Source of the DNA: JAJDOD01 sp039024895
Lineage (GTDB): Bacteria; Pseudomonadota; Alphaproteobacteria; Rhodobacterales; Rhodobacteraceae
NCBI GenBank assembly: GCA_039024895.1
Contig: JBCCPJ010000008.1
Location: 73,402 to 137,401 of the forward strand
Direction: 5' to 3'
Length of the DNA stretch: 64,000 bases
How positions within the stretch are numbered: the stretch's first letter is position 1; the number at the start of each line of letters is the position of its first letter. Below the pieces are notes generated by a model. That model saw only the letters and a program-made list of their open reading frames with translations. It did no database searches and was not told the DNA's origin. Shown piece by piece: positions 57,383 to 64,000 of this stretch. A program made the translations under genes and the position numbers.

Positions 57383-59305
57383 TCAATAGTCCCTGAAGTT
57401 ATTGCCTGATTTCGAATCGACGAATGTATCGACGCCGGTCAACGCATCCGCTGTCAAACGGGCTTCTGTTGCGCTGGCCATGCTTGTGCCAGCCCAACGG
57501 ATTTTGCCGCGACCCCGCCGTTTCGCCGCTTGCGGACCGCCAAGCGCGCGGGAGCTTTCGGCGCGCGGCTCGCCTTTCCCGTGATGGCTCTTCGTTTTTT
57601 GGTGAGTCAGCCGGTCCATTTCCAGCCCTGCGAAACGATATACGCTGCGGCCGGTGGCGCGCGATGCCTCGTCGCCAATGACGATGACAAGGGGCGGTTT
57701 GGCACCCCCTCCGTGTTGACCATAGGCCAAAACGGAACCGCTGCCCGCGCGGGAGACCCCTTTCTTGGGTACACCGCTGCCGTCATCCTCTGCGCTGGTC
57801 TGCCAATCGCCGCTCGTGTCGAATGCATTGTAGCTCGGGTCACGAAATCGCGCCTGACGTCCTGCTTCGGGGAGGCCCGCCAACGTGTCGTCGCGGGAAC
57901 TCCAGAAGAGGCACTTTCCGCCAGCTTTCGGTTTGCACTCAACCAACCAGTTTCCGGCAGGCGATAGAGGTTGATCCGGATCGAAGCTTTGCGTCGGGTG
58001 GATTGCGAAGACTAGATGATCTTCGAGGAACCCTGGGGAGTGCGCCCTGTATAGCCGACCGATTTCATTGCCATCGGCGTCGAGCAGTTGGACATATTTG
58101 CCGATTGCGGGAACGCGGCTGAACTGCACCGGCGACTGACCCGGAGCGGTGATCGTTACTTTGGCGCCGCCGGAAAAATCACTGAAGTCCGTATTCCAGA
58201 TTTCGACCGTGCTGCCGGTCTTGTCGTCGGGCTGAACAACCCAGGTGACACTATCAGCCTCGGAGAAAAGCTGATCCTGCAGATGATTGCCGCTTGGCAA
58301 GGTGAGCAAGACATCGCGCCGACCGCTCCGCGAGATATCGACCAGCCGTTTCAACGCCGCGGCTGTCGGGTGGGTCTTTTGACTGCCGCGTTTATTGGCG
58401 TGCGGGCCGCCCACGAAGGAGATGCTGCTGTTCATAACGAGCGCCCCGGGGCTCATCACCTGGGACAGGAACGAAACTGCGGCGAGGCCAGTAACCATGG
58501 GGCCATGAAAGGTACTGCCGGAGGTGTCCGCAACCACAGCCGTCGGAAACTCGATGCCATAGAGCGGGCGGTCGTCGCCGAGGCCGCCTGGTTCTGCGCC
58601 CGCCATGAGATCCAGAACGCTGGTGCCGTGACCGTAGCCAAGCGACCAGAGGTCCCGCCCGAAGCTGCGTACGGATTGGAAAGCGCGATAGACCGCTGCC
58701 TCATCTAACGCGCCATTTTTCCAGTTGTCGGCGATCAACCGATTAATGTCCGCTTCCAAGAGGACTGTGCCAATTCGAAAGATGCTGGAATAGGGCGCAG
58801 CAGAAGCCGCGTTCTTGAAGTAGCGGTCCTGCAGCCAAAGAAACTTGAACCGCGTTTTGGTGGCATTGCCGCTTGCGTCGCGTTTTCTAAAGCGACGGTT
58901 GACGAAAGCGATGGATGTGTCGGCAACACCCAGCGAGACGGGCGTGGCCTGGATTGACGAGGTCACTGCCGACAAGAAGCCAGGCATCGCGGCGGCCTGC
59001 ATTTTAGCGAACTGGCTGTCGGAGGAGGTGGCCTCGGTTGGGATGCGCATGGCAGGTCCGAGCCAGCGGAAGTCCGATTGAAAACCGCTACCTCGAACGG
59101 AGATGCTTTGTCCCACCACCGTTGCGAAGGCATCCAAACCCGGCATACCCGCTGACAGCTGAGCCTGCAGAGTATCGAGCACAGTGTTTACGTCATAGAC
59201 AAATCGATCAGCTTCTGAACCCTGCGTTTTCGGTTGCACGTCTGCATTTGGCGCACCGTAGACATGCGCGTCAAAGGCGACCTCGTTTCCTTGTGCGCTG
59301 CCCAT
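57383..59305 (-). CDS. subtilisin-like (S8) serine peptidase, cytoplasmic, with a large insertion
   Basis: The 640-residue protein shows the S8 catalytic set in order: Asp near 160 (F-L-W-L-Q-D), His226 (G-Y-G-H-G-T-S), the oxyanion Asn340 (L-P-S-G-N-H) and Ser608 (A-G-T-S-M-A-S-A). A region of about 250 residues between Asn and Ser carries a beta-rich insertion (V-E-I-W-N-T-D-F-S-D-F-S), resembling the jelly-roll insert of some clostridial Csp proteases. There is no signal peptide, so it probably acts inside the cell. It begins one base after the PAP2 gene and shares its operon. Substrate unknown. Confidence 0.83.
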   Translation of the reverse strand: MGSAQGNEVAFDAHVYGAPNADVQPKTQGSEADRFVYDVNTVLDTLQAQLSAGMPGLDAFATVVGQSISVRGSGFQSDFRWLGPAMRIPTEATSSDSQFAKMQAAAMPGFLSAVTSSIQATPVSLGVADTSIAFVNRRFRKRDASGNATKTRFKFLWLQDRYFKNAASAAPYSSIFRIGTVLLEADINRLIADNWKNGALDEAAVYRAFQSVRSFGRDLWSLGYGHGTSVLDLMAGAEPGGLGDDRPLYGIEFPTAVVADTSGSTFHGPMVTGLAAVSFLSQVMSPGALVMNSSISFVGGPHANKRGSQKTHPTAAALKRLVDISRSGRRDVLLTLPSGNHLQDQLFSEADSVTWVVQPDDKTGSTVEIWNTDFSDFSGGAKVTITAPGQSPVQFSRVPAIGKYVQLLDADGNEIGRLYRAHSPGFLEDHLVFAIHPTQSFDPDQPLSPAGNWLVECKPKAGGKCLFWSSRDDTLAGLPEAGRQARFRDPSYNAFDTSGDWQTSAEDDGSGVPKKGVSRAGSGSVLAYGQHGGGAKPPLVIVIGDEASRATGRSVYRFAGLEMDRLTHQKTKSHHGKGEPRAESSRALGGPQAAKRRGRGKIRWAGTSMASATEARLTADALTGVDTFVDSKSGNNFRDY

Positions 59306-59306
59306 A

Positions 59307-60518
59307 TCATCTGACCTGCTGGCGCCACTCGCCCGCGGCTAACTTGAAGGCGTGCTCCAGTTCTGCGGTGCCGCCTGAAATGGTGACATTCGCGCCGGTC
59401 GATAGCCAGCTTGGAAGAGGTGTGCCCGCCGCCGCGTCTTCCAGCTCCTCAAACCGGTTGAGGTAGAAGTCGACATCGCCCATCAATTGCGCGTTAATTG
59501 TCACGGCCTTCAAGGCAGGCGCCTTTTTCGACAGCCGCCGGTAGCAGATGCGCCCGATCGCGACACCCATGAAGAAACCGGCCATGCTTTCAAACGGGAA
59601 ATGAACGCCCGCGACATGTCGGTTCATGGAAATACGCGCTGCCATGCGCATCGTCAGGTTAGATGTGCTCAACACGTGTTTCGCCGGGCGCTTCCCTGCG
59701 GGTGTGCGTTTTCCGTCTGTGCGCCCTGCGAGCCGAGACAGCACATAGGCAACGGCAGATGCCTCGACGGAATGCCCGCTTGGCAGCGAGCTATGCTGCG
59801 GGGTTTGGATAATTGGCGACGCTTCGGGGAAGACATCGACCGGACGCGGGGTCGTTAGATGATGCTTCATTTGCGAATGAACAATTGTCGCGACGTCCTG
59901 CACCGACCGGAGAACTTCAAGCGTCCACTCGTGCGAGACGTCATGGAGTCTAACCGTTGACCCCAGAAAAGACAGAATATCGGTTTGCTGAAGAATAATC
60001 TCCGAAAGCCGGTCTGAACGCTGATCCGCCGCCGCCAGAACGAGGTCCATTTGCGTGTCCGAATAGGGTGTTGGACCACCCGGCGCCGCCGGGGCCTGCG
60101 GCTCTTTGATTTTCACGACATCAGCGTTGCCCAGTTTAAAAACAGCCCCGCTGGTTCCGCCGGCAGTGAAGCGGTCAACACTCATCCCGGCACGCATATG
60201 CTCAACAAGCAGGATGCGTACATAGTGGGGATTGGTGTGTTCAATCCGTTCGACCCCACCGGGTCCATAATCGAAAACATTGACGGTCTTGCTTGCCGGG
60301 TCGGTTATGCCGTCGGTGGCGGCTGTCAATGCAGAAGACAGCATAGATGTATTCGCTGCACCTGCATGGGCGAGTGTGCCCCCTGCGCCACCTGCGCCGC
60401 CCGCACCTCCTGCGCCGCCAGCACCTCCGGCGCCACCAGCACCTCCCGCGCCACCTGCGCCGCCCGCGCCTCCAGCTCCACCAGCGCCGCCCGCGCCCCC
60501 AGCCCCTGCAAGTCCCAT
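59307..60518 (-). CDS. PAP2 / vanadium-haloperoxidase superfamily protein with Gly-Ala-Gly repeat tail
   Basis: The 403-residue protein begins with about 45 residues of Gly-Ala-Gly repeat. The second half holds the PAP2/vanadium-haloperoxidase motif set: K-x6-R-P (K218 to P226), P-S-G-H (246-249) and R-x5-H-x3-E (R300 to E310), an Asp-to-Glu variant of the usual last position. No membrane helices are convincing, so it resembles soluble members. It may be a phosphatase or a haloperoxidase. GGAGG lies 6 bases before the ATG. It is divergent from the SARP-like regulator gene. Confidence 0.8.
   Translation of the reverse strand: MGLAGAGGAGGAGGAGGAGGAGGAGGAGGAGGAGGAGGAGGAGGAGGTLAHAGAANTSMLSSALTAATDGITDPASKTVNVFDYGPGGVERIEHTNPHYVRILLVEHMRAGMSVDRFTAGGTSGAVFKLGNADVVKIKEPQAPAAPGGPTPYSDTQMDLVLAAADQRSDRLSEIILQQTDILSFLGSTVRLHDVSHEWTLEVLRSVQDVATIVHSQMKHHLTTPRPVDVFPEASPIIQTPQHSSLPSGHSVEASAVAYVLSRLAGRTDGKRTPAGKRPAKHVLSTSNLTMRMAARISMNRHVAGVHFPFESMAGFFMGVAIGRICYRRLSKKAPALKAVTINAQLMGDVDFYLNRFEELEDAAAGTPLPSWLSTGANVTISGGTAELEHAFKLAAGEWRQQVR
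60384..60504 (-). repeat. 9-bp-period repeat coding the Gly-Ala-Gly tail
   Basis: The minus-strand DNA is about 13 copies of a degenerate 9-bp unit (GGTGGCGCA and variants such as GGAGGTGCC). Because the unit is a multiple of three, gain or loss of copies keeps the frame. The repeat is highly GC-rich and may stall polymerase or change length between strains. Confidence 0.75.
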
Positions 60519-60601
60519 CACGTCCTCCGCGTAAAATACGCGAGCAACGCTAGCCAGATAATCTCTTACTGAACAGGCACTTGTTTATTATTCACAAATT
60601 T

Positions 60602-60630
60602 TTCACAAGTTAGCGAAAATGCGCTATGCT
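60602..60630 (+). promoter_or_regulatory. candidate promoter and TTCACAA direct repeat before the SARP-like regulator
   Basis: TTCACA (60602-60607) and TATGCT (60625-60630) have 17-base spacing, an acceptable sigma-70 promoter. A second TTCACAA lies exactly 11 bases upstream at 60591-60597, which could be a binding site for the regulator or another factor. Confidence 0.45.
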
Positions 60631-60671
60631 CTAGTCAAGGCGGGTCGTGTTGGGATGAGGTTTTCGGTAAA

Positions 60672-62258
60672 ATGATACGCGTCACAGTTGATGGCATACT
60701 CCGCGTCGAGGACTCCTGTGGGCAGGATTTGACCCCACGAGGCGCAAAGACGAAAGGTCTCCTCGCCTTGCTCGTCTCTTCGTCCGGCTTCAGGCGCTCC
60801 CGGGTGTTTTTGCAACAAAAACTCTGGAGCACTCGGGCACCCGAGCAAGGTTCGGCATCGCTGCGCCAGGCTCTCACGGAACTGAGAAAGTCTTTTGGGC
60901 AGCACAGCGATGTGGTGCGGGCGCAACATGGGGTCGTGGAGCTCGACGAAAGCCTCGTCGAGGTGGTGCGTGCGCCCACCGACGCAAGTATGCCCTTCGA
61001 AGACCTCAATATCCGCGATCCGGAATTCGAAAGCTGGTTGCGCGACATTCGGGTTCAACTGGGCTCAATTGAAGCCGAGAAGCTTCTTGTGTCCCGCGAC
61101 TCTGTTCGCCCTCAGTCCAAGGGTTTTATCAACCCAGCCCTTGTTTTTATCAGCAAGGATCCGAAATTTGCACATTTTGTCCAACCATTTCAGGAGCAGC
61201 TAACGCGATCCGTATGGGAAATTGATGACGTCGATGTTTTCGACATGGCCAAGGAATTGACTTCTGTTCCCGAGTTGAAGGACCGTTGTTATTTCTTCGT
61301 GGATTTTCAGGTGACGGAATCCCTTGGCGTTTTGAATATGCTGGTCACCGTGAAAGCGGACAACGGGCGGCAACTCTGGCGCAGTGACGTGAAGCGGGTC
61401 GATGTGAGCGACCATGACCAATCGGATCGCCTGCTTGAAGTTTTAAGCCGTCAAACATGCCATGCTCTGCTTGAATTGTGGCGGCCCGATAAGGGGCATG
61501 TCTCACGGAACCTTCCGCTCGCTATGTTCAGCCGGAGCTTTCGAGAGGCATTTTCGTTTTCGCGCCCGTCGTTGCAAAGCGCCGATAAACTGATCCGACT
61601 GGCATATTCGCAAAACCTAAATCCAATTTGCTTGGCATGGCAGGCATTTCTACGAAATACCGCCATGTTTGAGCATTTGACTGTCGATTTTTTGGAAGAA
61701 CGCGATAATGAAGTTTTAATTGCGACGGCTCAATCGGAGGCGCCAGATAACTCGTTCGTTCTGGCCCTTGCGGCACAGCACAGCCTAGTGAACAGACAGG
61801 ATGTGGAGTACGGAAAGTTCCTGTGTGAGCGGGCAATCGATATAAATTCGTCAAACACGCTCGCTTGGGCCTTCATGTCGAATATCCATTCGATGAATAA
61901 CAACTATTCAGAAGCATTGCGCGCGGCCGAGATCGCGGTTCAGCTTTCTCAAGGCCACCCATTACAGAATTTTGTACGAATATTCCGATGCATGGCATTG
62001 ATTGGCATGAATAAAATTGAGCCAGCGATGCTGGATGCGCAATTTGCGAGTGCGATTAATCCTGAGTATCAAGCAATCCGCCGGTATCTGTTGGCTTCAA
62101 GCCTTGTAGTGGGGCGCAACGATATCGCTGTTAAGACACTTCGCGAAATTCGGACTCGCGAGCCTATGTTCCGTAAAGCGGAGTTTCTGAATGAGGATTA
62201 CCCTGTAGGAACTTTGCGCAGCATGCCAATTGTTGATCGACTTGTAACGGCTGTGTAG
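60672..62258 (+). CDS. SARP-like winged-helix regulator with TPR-like C-terminal region
   Basis: The 528-residue protein has an N-terminal OmpR/SARP-type winged helix (residues about 5-100, with G-A-K-T-K-G-L-L-A-L-L-V and A-S-L-R-Q-A-L-T-E-L-R-K). A middle domain (about 150-270) resembles the FlgO/TolB-N-like sensor found in CadC-type regulators, and the C-terminus (about 290-500) is helical and TPR-like. It has no membrane helix, so it is soluble. It diverges from the PAP2-S8 operon and is its likely regulator. Confidence 0.78.
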   Translation: MIRVTVDGILRVEDSCGQDLTPRGAKTKGLLALLVSSSGFRRSRVFLQQKLWSTRAPEQGSASLRQALTELRKSFGQHSDVVRAQHGVVELDESLVEVVRAPTDASMPFEDLNIRDPEFESWLRDIRVQLGSIEAEKLLVSRDSVRPQSKGFINPALVFISKDPKFAHFVQPFQEQLTRSVWEIDDVDVFDMAKELTSVPELKDRCYFFVDFQVTESLGVLNMLVTVKADNGRQLWRSDVKRVDVSDHDQSDRLLEVLSRQTCHALLELWRPDKGHVSRNLPLAMFSRSFREAFSFSRPSLQSADKLIRLAYSQNLNPICLAWQAFLRNTAMFEHLTVDFLEERDNEVLIATAQSEAPDNSFVLALAAQHSLVNRQDVEYGKFLCERAIDINSSNTLAWAFMSNIHSMNNNYSEALRAAEIAVQLSQGHPLQNFVRIFRCMALIGMNKIEPAMLDAQFASAINPEYQAIRRYLLASSLVVGRNDIAVKTLREIRTREPMFRKAEFLNEDYPVGTLRSMPIVDRLVTAV

Positions 62259-62485
62259 GCGATTGGTTTCCCTTTAAAGGGCAAGATGGCGCACAAGCAA
62301 ATGGCCATCTCTGACTGAGATATTAGAATCAATGTCGCCGCGAGATATTATCCCGCGGCGACACTAAATTTTTTGGTACTAAAATTACTTATCCCAAACC
62401 ACTCACACCATAACGACCGTTCAAAATGGCCTACCAAAACCTATAAATTGTTCTCTCATTTCGCGATGCGTTCTCATCTTTTGCT
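62259..62485. other. AT-rich stretch downstream of the SARP-like regulator
   Basis: This is about 230 bases between convergent frames. It holds a stem TGTCGCCGCG / CGCGGCGACA (62333-62342 and 62354-62363) around a short loop, followed by CTAAATTTTTTGG, a good intrinsic terminator for the regulator gene. Nothing else is seen. Confidence 0.6.
62333..62376 (+). terminator. intrinsic terminator after the SARP-like gene
   Basis: TGTCGCCGCG and CGCGGCGACA are perfect 10-bp complements with an 11-base loop, and the run CTAAATTTTTTGG follows. It lies about 75 bases after the regulator's stop codon. Confidence 0.8.
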
Positions 62486-62764
62486 CTAAACCACTTCCCA
62501 ACCGCGCCTGTGATAGTCCGTAACAATGGCATCCAACTGGTTCGCCACCGTGCCTGTCGCTGGCACAGCTCCCGGTTCCAAGGACAAGCCGTCCTCTTTG
62601 AACCCCGCAGCATCATTTAATGTGCGCTGAAACGTACCAATCGCAGCCGCCCCACCGGGCAGAAACTGGCTGAGAGGATCCGTTCCTTTAAGTTCAGCAA
62701 CCGAATTCAAATCTAGCTCCCTCGCGAGGCGGGCACGAACAGTGCGTAGGCTTCGCTTTTTCAT
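62486..62764 (-). CDS. hypothetical small protein, weak call
   Basis: The 92-residue frame reads M-K-K-R-S-L-R-T-V-R-A-R-L-A-R-E-L-D-L and ends D-Y-H-R-R-G-W-E-V-V. It has a basic N-terminal helix and a Gly/Pro-rich middle, with no known family. There is no clear ribosome site. It lies beside the regulator and could be an unrecognised partner of the S8/PAP2 module or an accidental frame. Confidence 0.35.
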   Translation of the reverse strand: MKKRSLRTVRARLARELDLNSVAELKGTDPLSQFLPGGAAAIGTFQRTLNDAAGFKEDGLSLEPGAVPATGTVANQLDAIVTDYHRRGWEVV

Positions 62765-63317
62765 CTGTCACTTTTACCAAGCGACTGTTTCTGTGCTGTT
62801 CCTGCGGTGAAAAGGTGGCGTGTTACTTTCGATGCGCAATTTGTGTCATCGCGTAATTCCACAGCACCCCAGCCTTTCTCACCACTTCAATTTACCTGAC
62901 GTAAGGATAGACAGCCGTTCGCGGATTGATATGTGCCGACCGTCAAAAATTCGAAAGTAAAACGTGAAAACTGCGTTCTGTGCCGTTGCAAGGCGCCGCT
63001 AGACTTGGCCAATGTGCCGGTAATCTTCCCGTTTCGCTGAAACGAATCCTTGTTCAACTTAACTATGACAGTACGCTAGGTGTCATCTAAGACTTTGTTA
63101 TGTATTAAGAAAATACATGTATGTAATTGTCCCACTCAGAGCTTAACCGCTCAAGGAGTCGAGCTCTGTCATGGGGCTGACATGCCGTCGCTGCTTGATG
63201 GTTTAATTGGAGCGGGCGATGAGATTCGAACTCACGACCCTTACCTTGGCAACAGGCTTCTAACTATCTGAAAACATTGCCTTACGATGCAGAATCTCAG
63301 TTTGGAGGCCCATCGTC
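62765..63317. other. junction region with a tRNA remnant
   Basis: About 550 bases without a convincing gene, noticeably AT-richer than the core genome. It contains the 3' half of a tRNA-Gly gene (63208-63252, minus strand). A short frame from 63080 is only the antisense of that tRNA. Confidence 0.5.
63208..63252 (-). tRNA. 3' half of tRNA-Gly(GCC), attachment-site remnant
   Basis: Read on the minus strand, the segment runs from the anticodon loop TTGCCAA through a T-loop G-TTCGAAT-C to an acceptor CGCCCGC-T-CCA. The 5' half (D-arm and first acceptor strand) is absent, so it is not a functional gene. Such 3' halves mark the end of integrative elements that use tRNA genes as their target. Confidence 0.72.
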
Positions 63318-63860
63318 ATGGCTACTATCAGAAAACTTCCCTCGGGGAAATGGAACGTCCAAGTTCGACAGAGCGGCAAGCTCATCGCTTCATCTACGCA
63401 TCGCACAAGGGAGCAAGCGGTCCTTTGGGCCGAAGAGAAGGAGGGTAGATTAGATCGCGACCATCATTCGTTTTTGGATGCCGGATATGCGTATTGTCAC
63501 GAGATACTTCCGCGCAAGCCCTCGCAACGTCTCGCGTTCAACCGCATCGACCGTATTTGCACGCACCGACAAATGAAGAAGGCGATGGATGAAATCACCC
63601 TTCAGGATGTCAACCAGTACAAGCAAGCCCGCCTGTCAGAGGTTTCGCCAACGACCTGTCGTGACGAGCTGATGATGATTAAGCGGGTGTTCAAATGGTA
63701 CATCGTCGAGCACAACGCCAAAACTGGTGAGACGCTTGAGAACCCTTGTGAGTTACTGACCATTCCTAAGGCGAACAAACCACGGGACAGGGTTGTGACA
63801 AGAGAGGAGTTGGCCCTGCTTATTGGAGCCATGTCACCTCAGATGGCGATCATAGTTGAA
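63318..63860 (+). pseudogene. phage-type tyrosine integrase, truncated by an insertion sequence
   Basis: The frame starts M-A-T-I-R-K-L-P-S-G-K-W-N-V-Q-V-R and shows the N-terminal arm-type DNA-binding domain (residues 1-60) and SAM-like core-binding domain (about 65-150). The catalytic domain begins at V-T-R-E-E-L-A-L-L but ends after I-V-E, where unrelated sequence follows, so none of the catalytic R-H-R-Y residues survive. It lies 65 bases from the tRNA remnant, as expected of an island integrase. Confidence 0.75.
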
Positions 63861-64000
63861 TGTCTAACGTCAGCACCAATGGGACAGTTTAGGTCGATTT
63901 GATAAGGGAGGGTTTCTGGCACATCGTAACCACCTATGAGTGGAGATGAGACAGAAACCCGGAACACGCACGAGCCACGGCGAGAAAGTTGTTAAGGACA
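63861..64000 (+). mobile_element. left end of an IS3-family insertion sequence
   Basis: After the last integrase-like codon, sequence begins TGTCTAACGT and leads to a small frame typical of IS3-family orfA. The boundary at about 63861 is inferred because IS3 ends usually start with TG and because the integrase homology stops there. The element runs off the window; its right end and target duplication are not visible. Confidence 0.55.
63946..64000 (+). CDS. IS3-family transposase OrfA, N-terminal fragment
   Basis: The visible 18 codons read M-R-Q-K-P-G-T-R-T-S-H-G-E-K-V-V-K-D, which matches the start of a common alphaproteobacterial IS3-family OrfA. The gene is cut by the end of the window. 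OrfA supplies the helix-turn-helix part of the transposase made by frameshifting with OrfB. Confidence 0.6.
   Translation, partial: MRQKPGTRTSHGEKVVKD

Noticed and set aside
60384..60504. CRISPR-like array in the GC-rich repeat
   Set aside because: The 9-bp units have no spacers and encode a continuous Gly-Ala-Gly tail in frame with a real gene.
63080..63271. Short forward frame ending in a G-D-E-I-R-T-H-D-P type sequence
   Set aside because: This peptide is the antisense translation of the tRNA-Gly 3' half, a well-known false gene.

Overview
The window reads as chromosomal DNA of a marine-type alphaproteobacterium of the Rhodobacterales (Roseobacter group). The evidence is gene order: mraZ-rsmH-ftsL-ftsI-murE-murF-mraY, ruvCAB next to ybgC-tolQRAB-pal-cpoB-tilS-ftsH, a DUF1127 gene, a DUF6524 gene, many ATGA/GTGA stop-start overlaps, and a GC-rich intergenic repeat of the kind common in this group. 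No rRNA operon, intact tRNA or CRISPR array was seen.

Layout. 0.1-2.3 kb: an M50 metalloprotease and a photolyase. 2.3-15.1 kb: a division and cell wall (dcw) operon with an unusually long leader carrying MraZ-box arrays and an attenuator-like hairpin. The operon is interrupted between mraY and murD by a TPR protein, an acetyltransferase, a small membrane protein and an ATPase, and it ends at murD instead of continuing into ftsW-murG-murC. 15.2-26.6 kb: mixed metabolism and stress genes (fructose-6-phosphate aldolase, LysE exporter, priA, a LysR/MBL/SnoaL set, yceI, an MFS transporter, msrA, prmA, DUF1127). 26.7-43.9 kb: the ruvCAB, tol-pal, tilS and ftsH block, with a large chimeric OmpA/beta-barrel surface protein inserted before ybgC and two opposite-strand genes inserted between tolB and pal. 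44-49 kb: aroA, trmB, pdeM and small genes.

49.1-54.4 kb is a translationally coupled operon: ECF sigma factor, anti-sigma factor, two PqiA proteins, PqiB (MCE protein) and the PqiC lipoprotein. It suggests an envelope-stress circuit controlling inter-membrane lipid transport. It is followed by a GbsR/MarR-type regulator whose start codon lies inside a perfect palindrome. The same palindrome recurs before the next operon, DUF4166 plus a membrane-anchored TIGR01777 oxidoreductase.

57.4-62.3 kb holds the most unusual set: a cytoplasmic subtilisin-like protease (with a large insertion between its Asn and Ser motifs) and a PAP2/vanadium-haloperoxidase-fold protein with a long Gly-Ala-Gly repeat tail, in one tight operon. 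Divergent to it is a SARP-like winged-helix regulator with a TPR-like C-terminus. I regard this three-gene module as the best candidate for an undescribed system.

62.3-64.0 kb is a mobile-element junction: a 3' half of tRNA-Gly(GCC) (an attachment-site remnant), an integrase gene cut off by an insertion sequence, and the start of an IS3-family orfA running off the window. All functional calls are from reading translations and motifs. No database search was possible.
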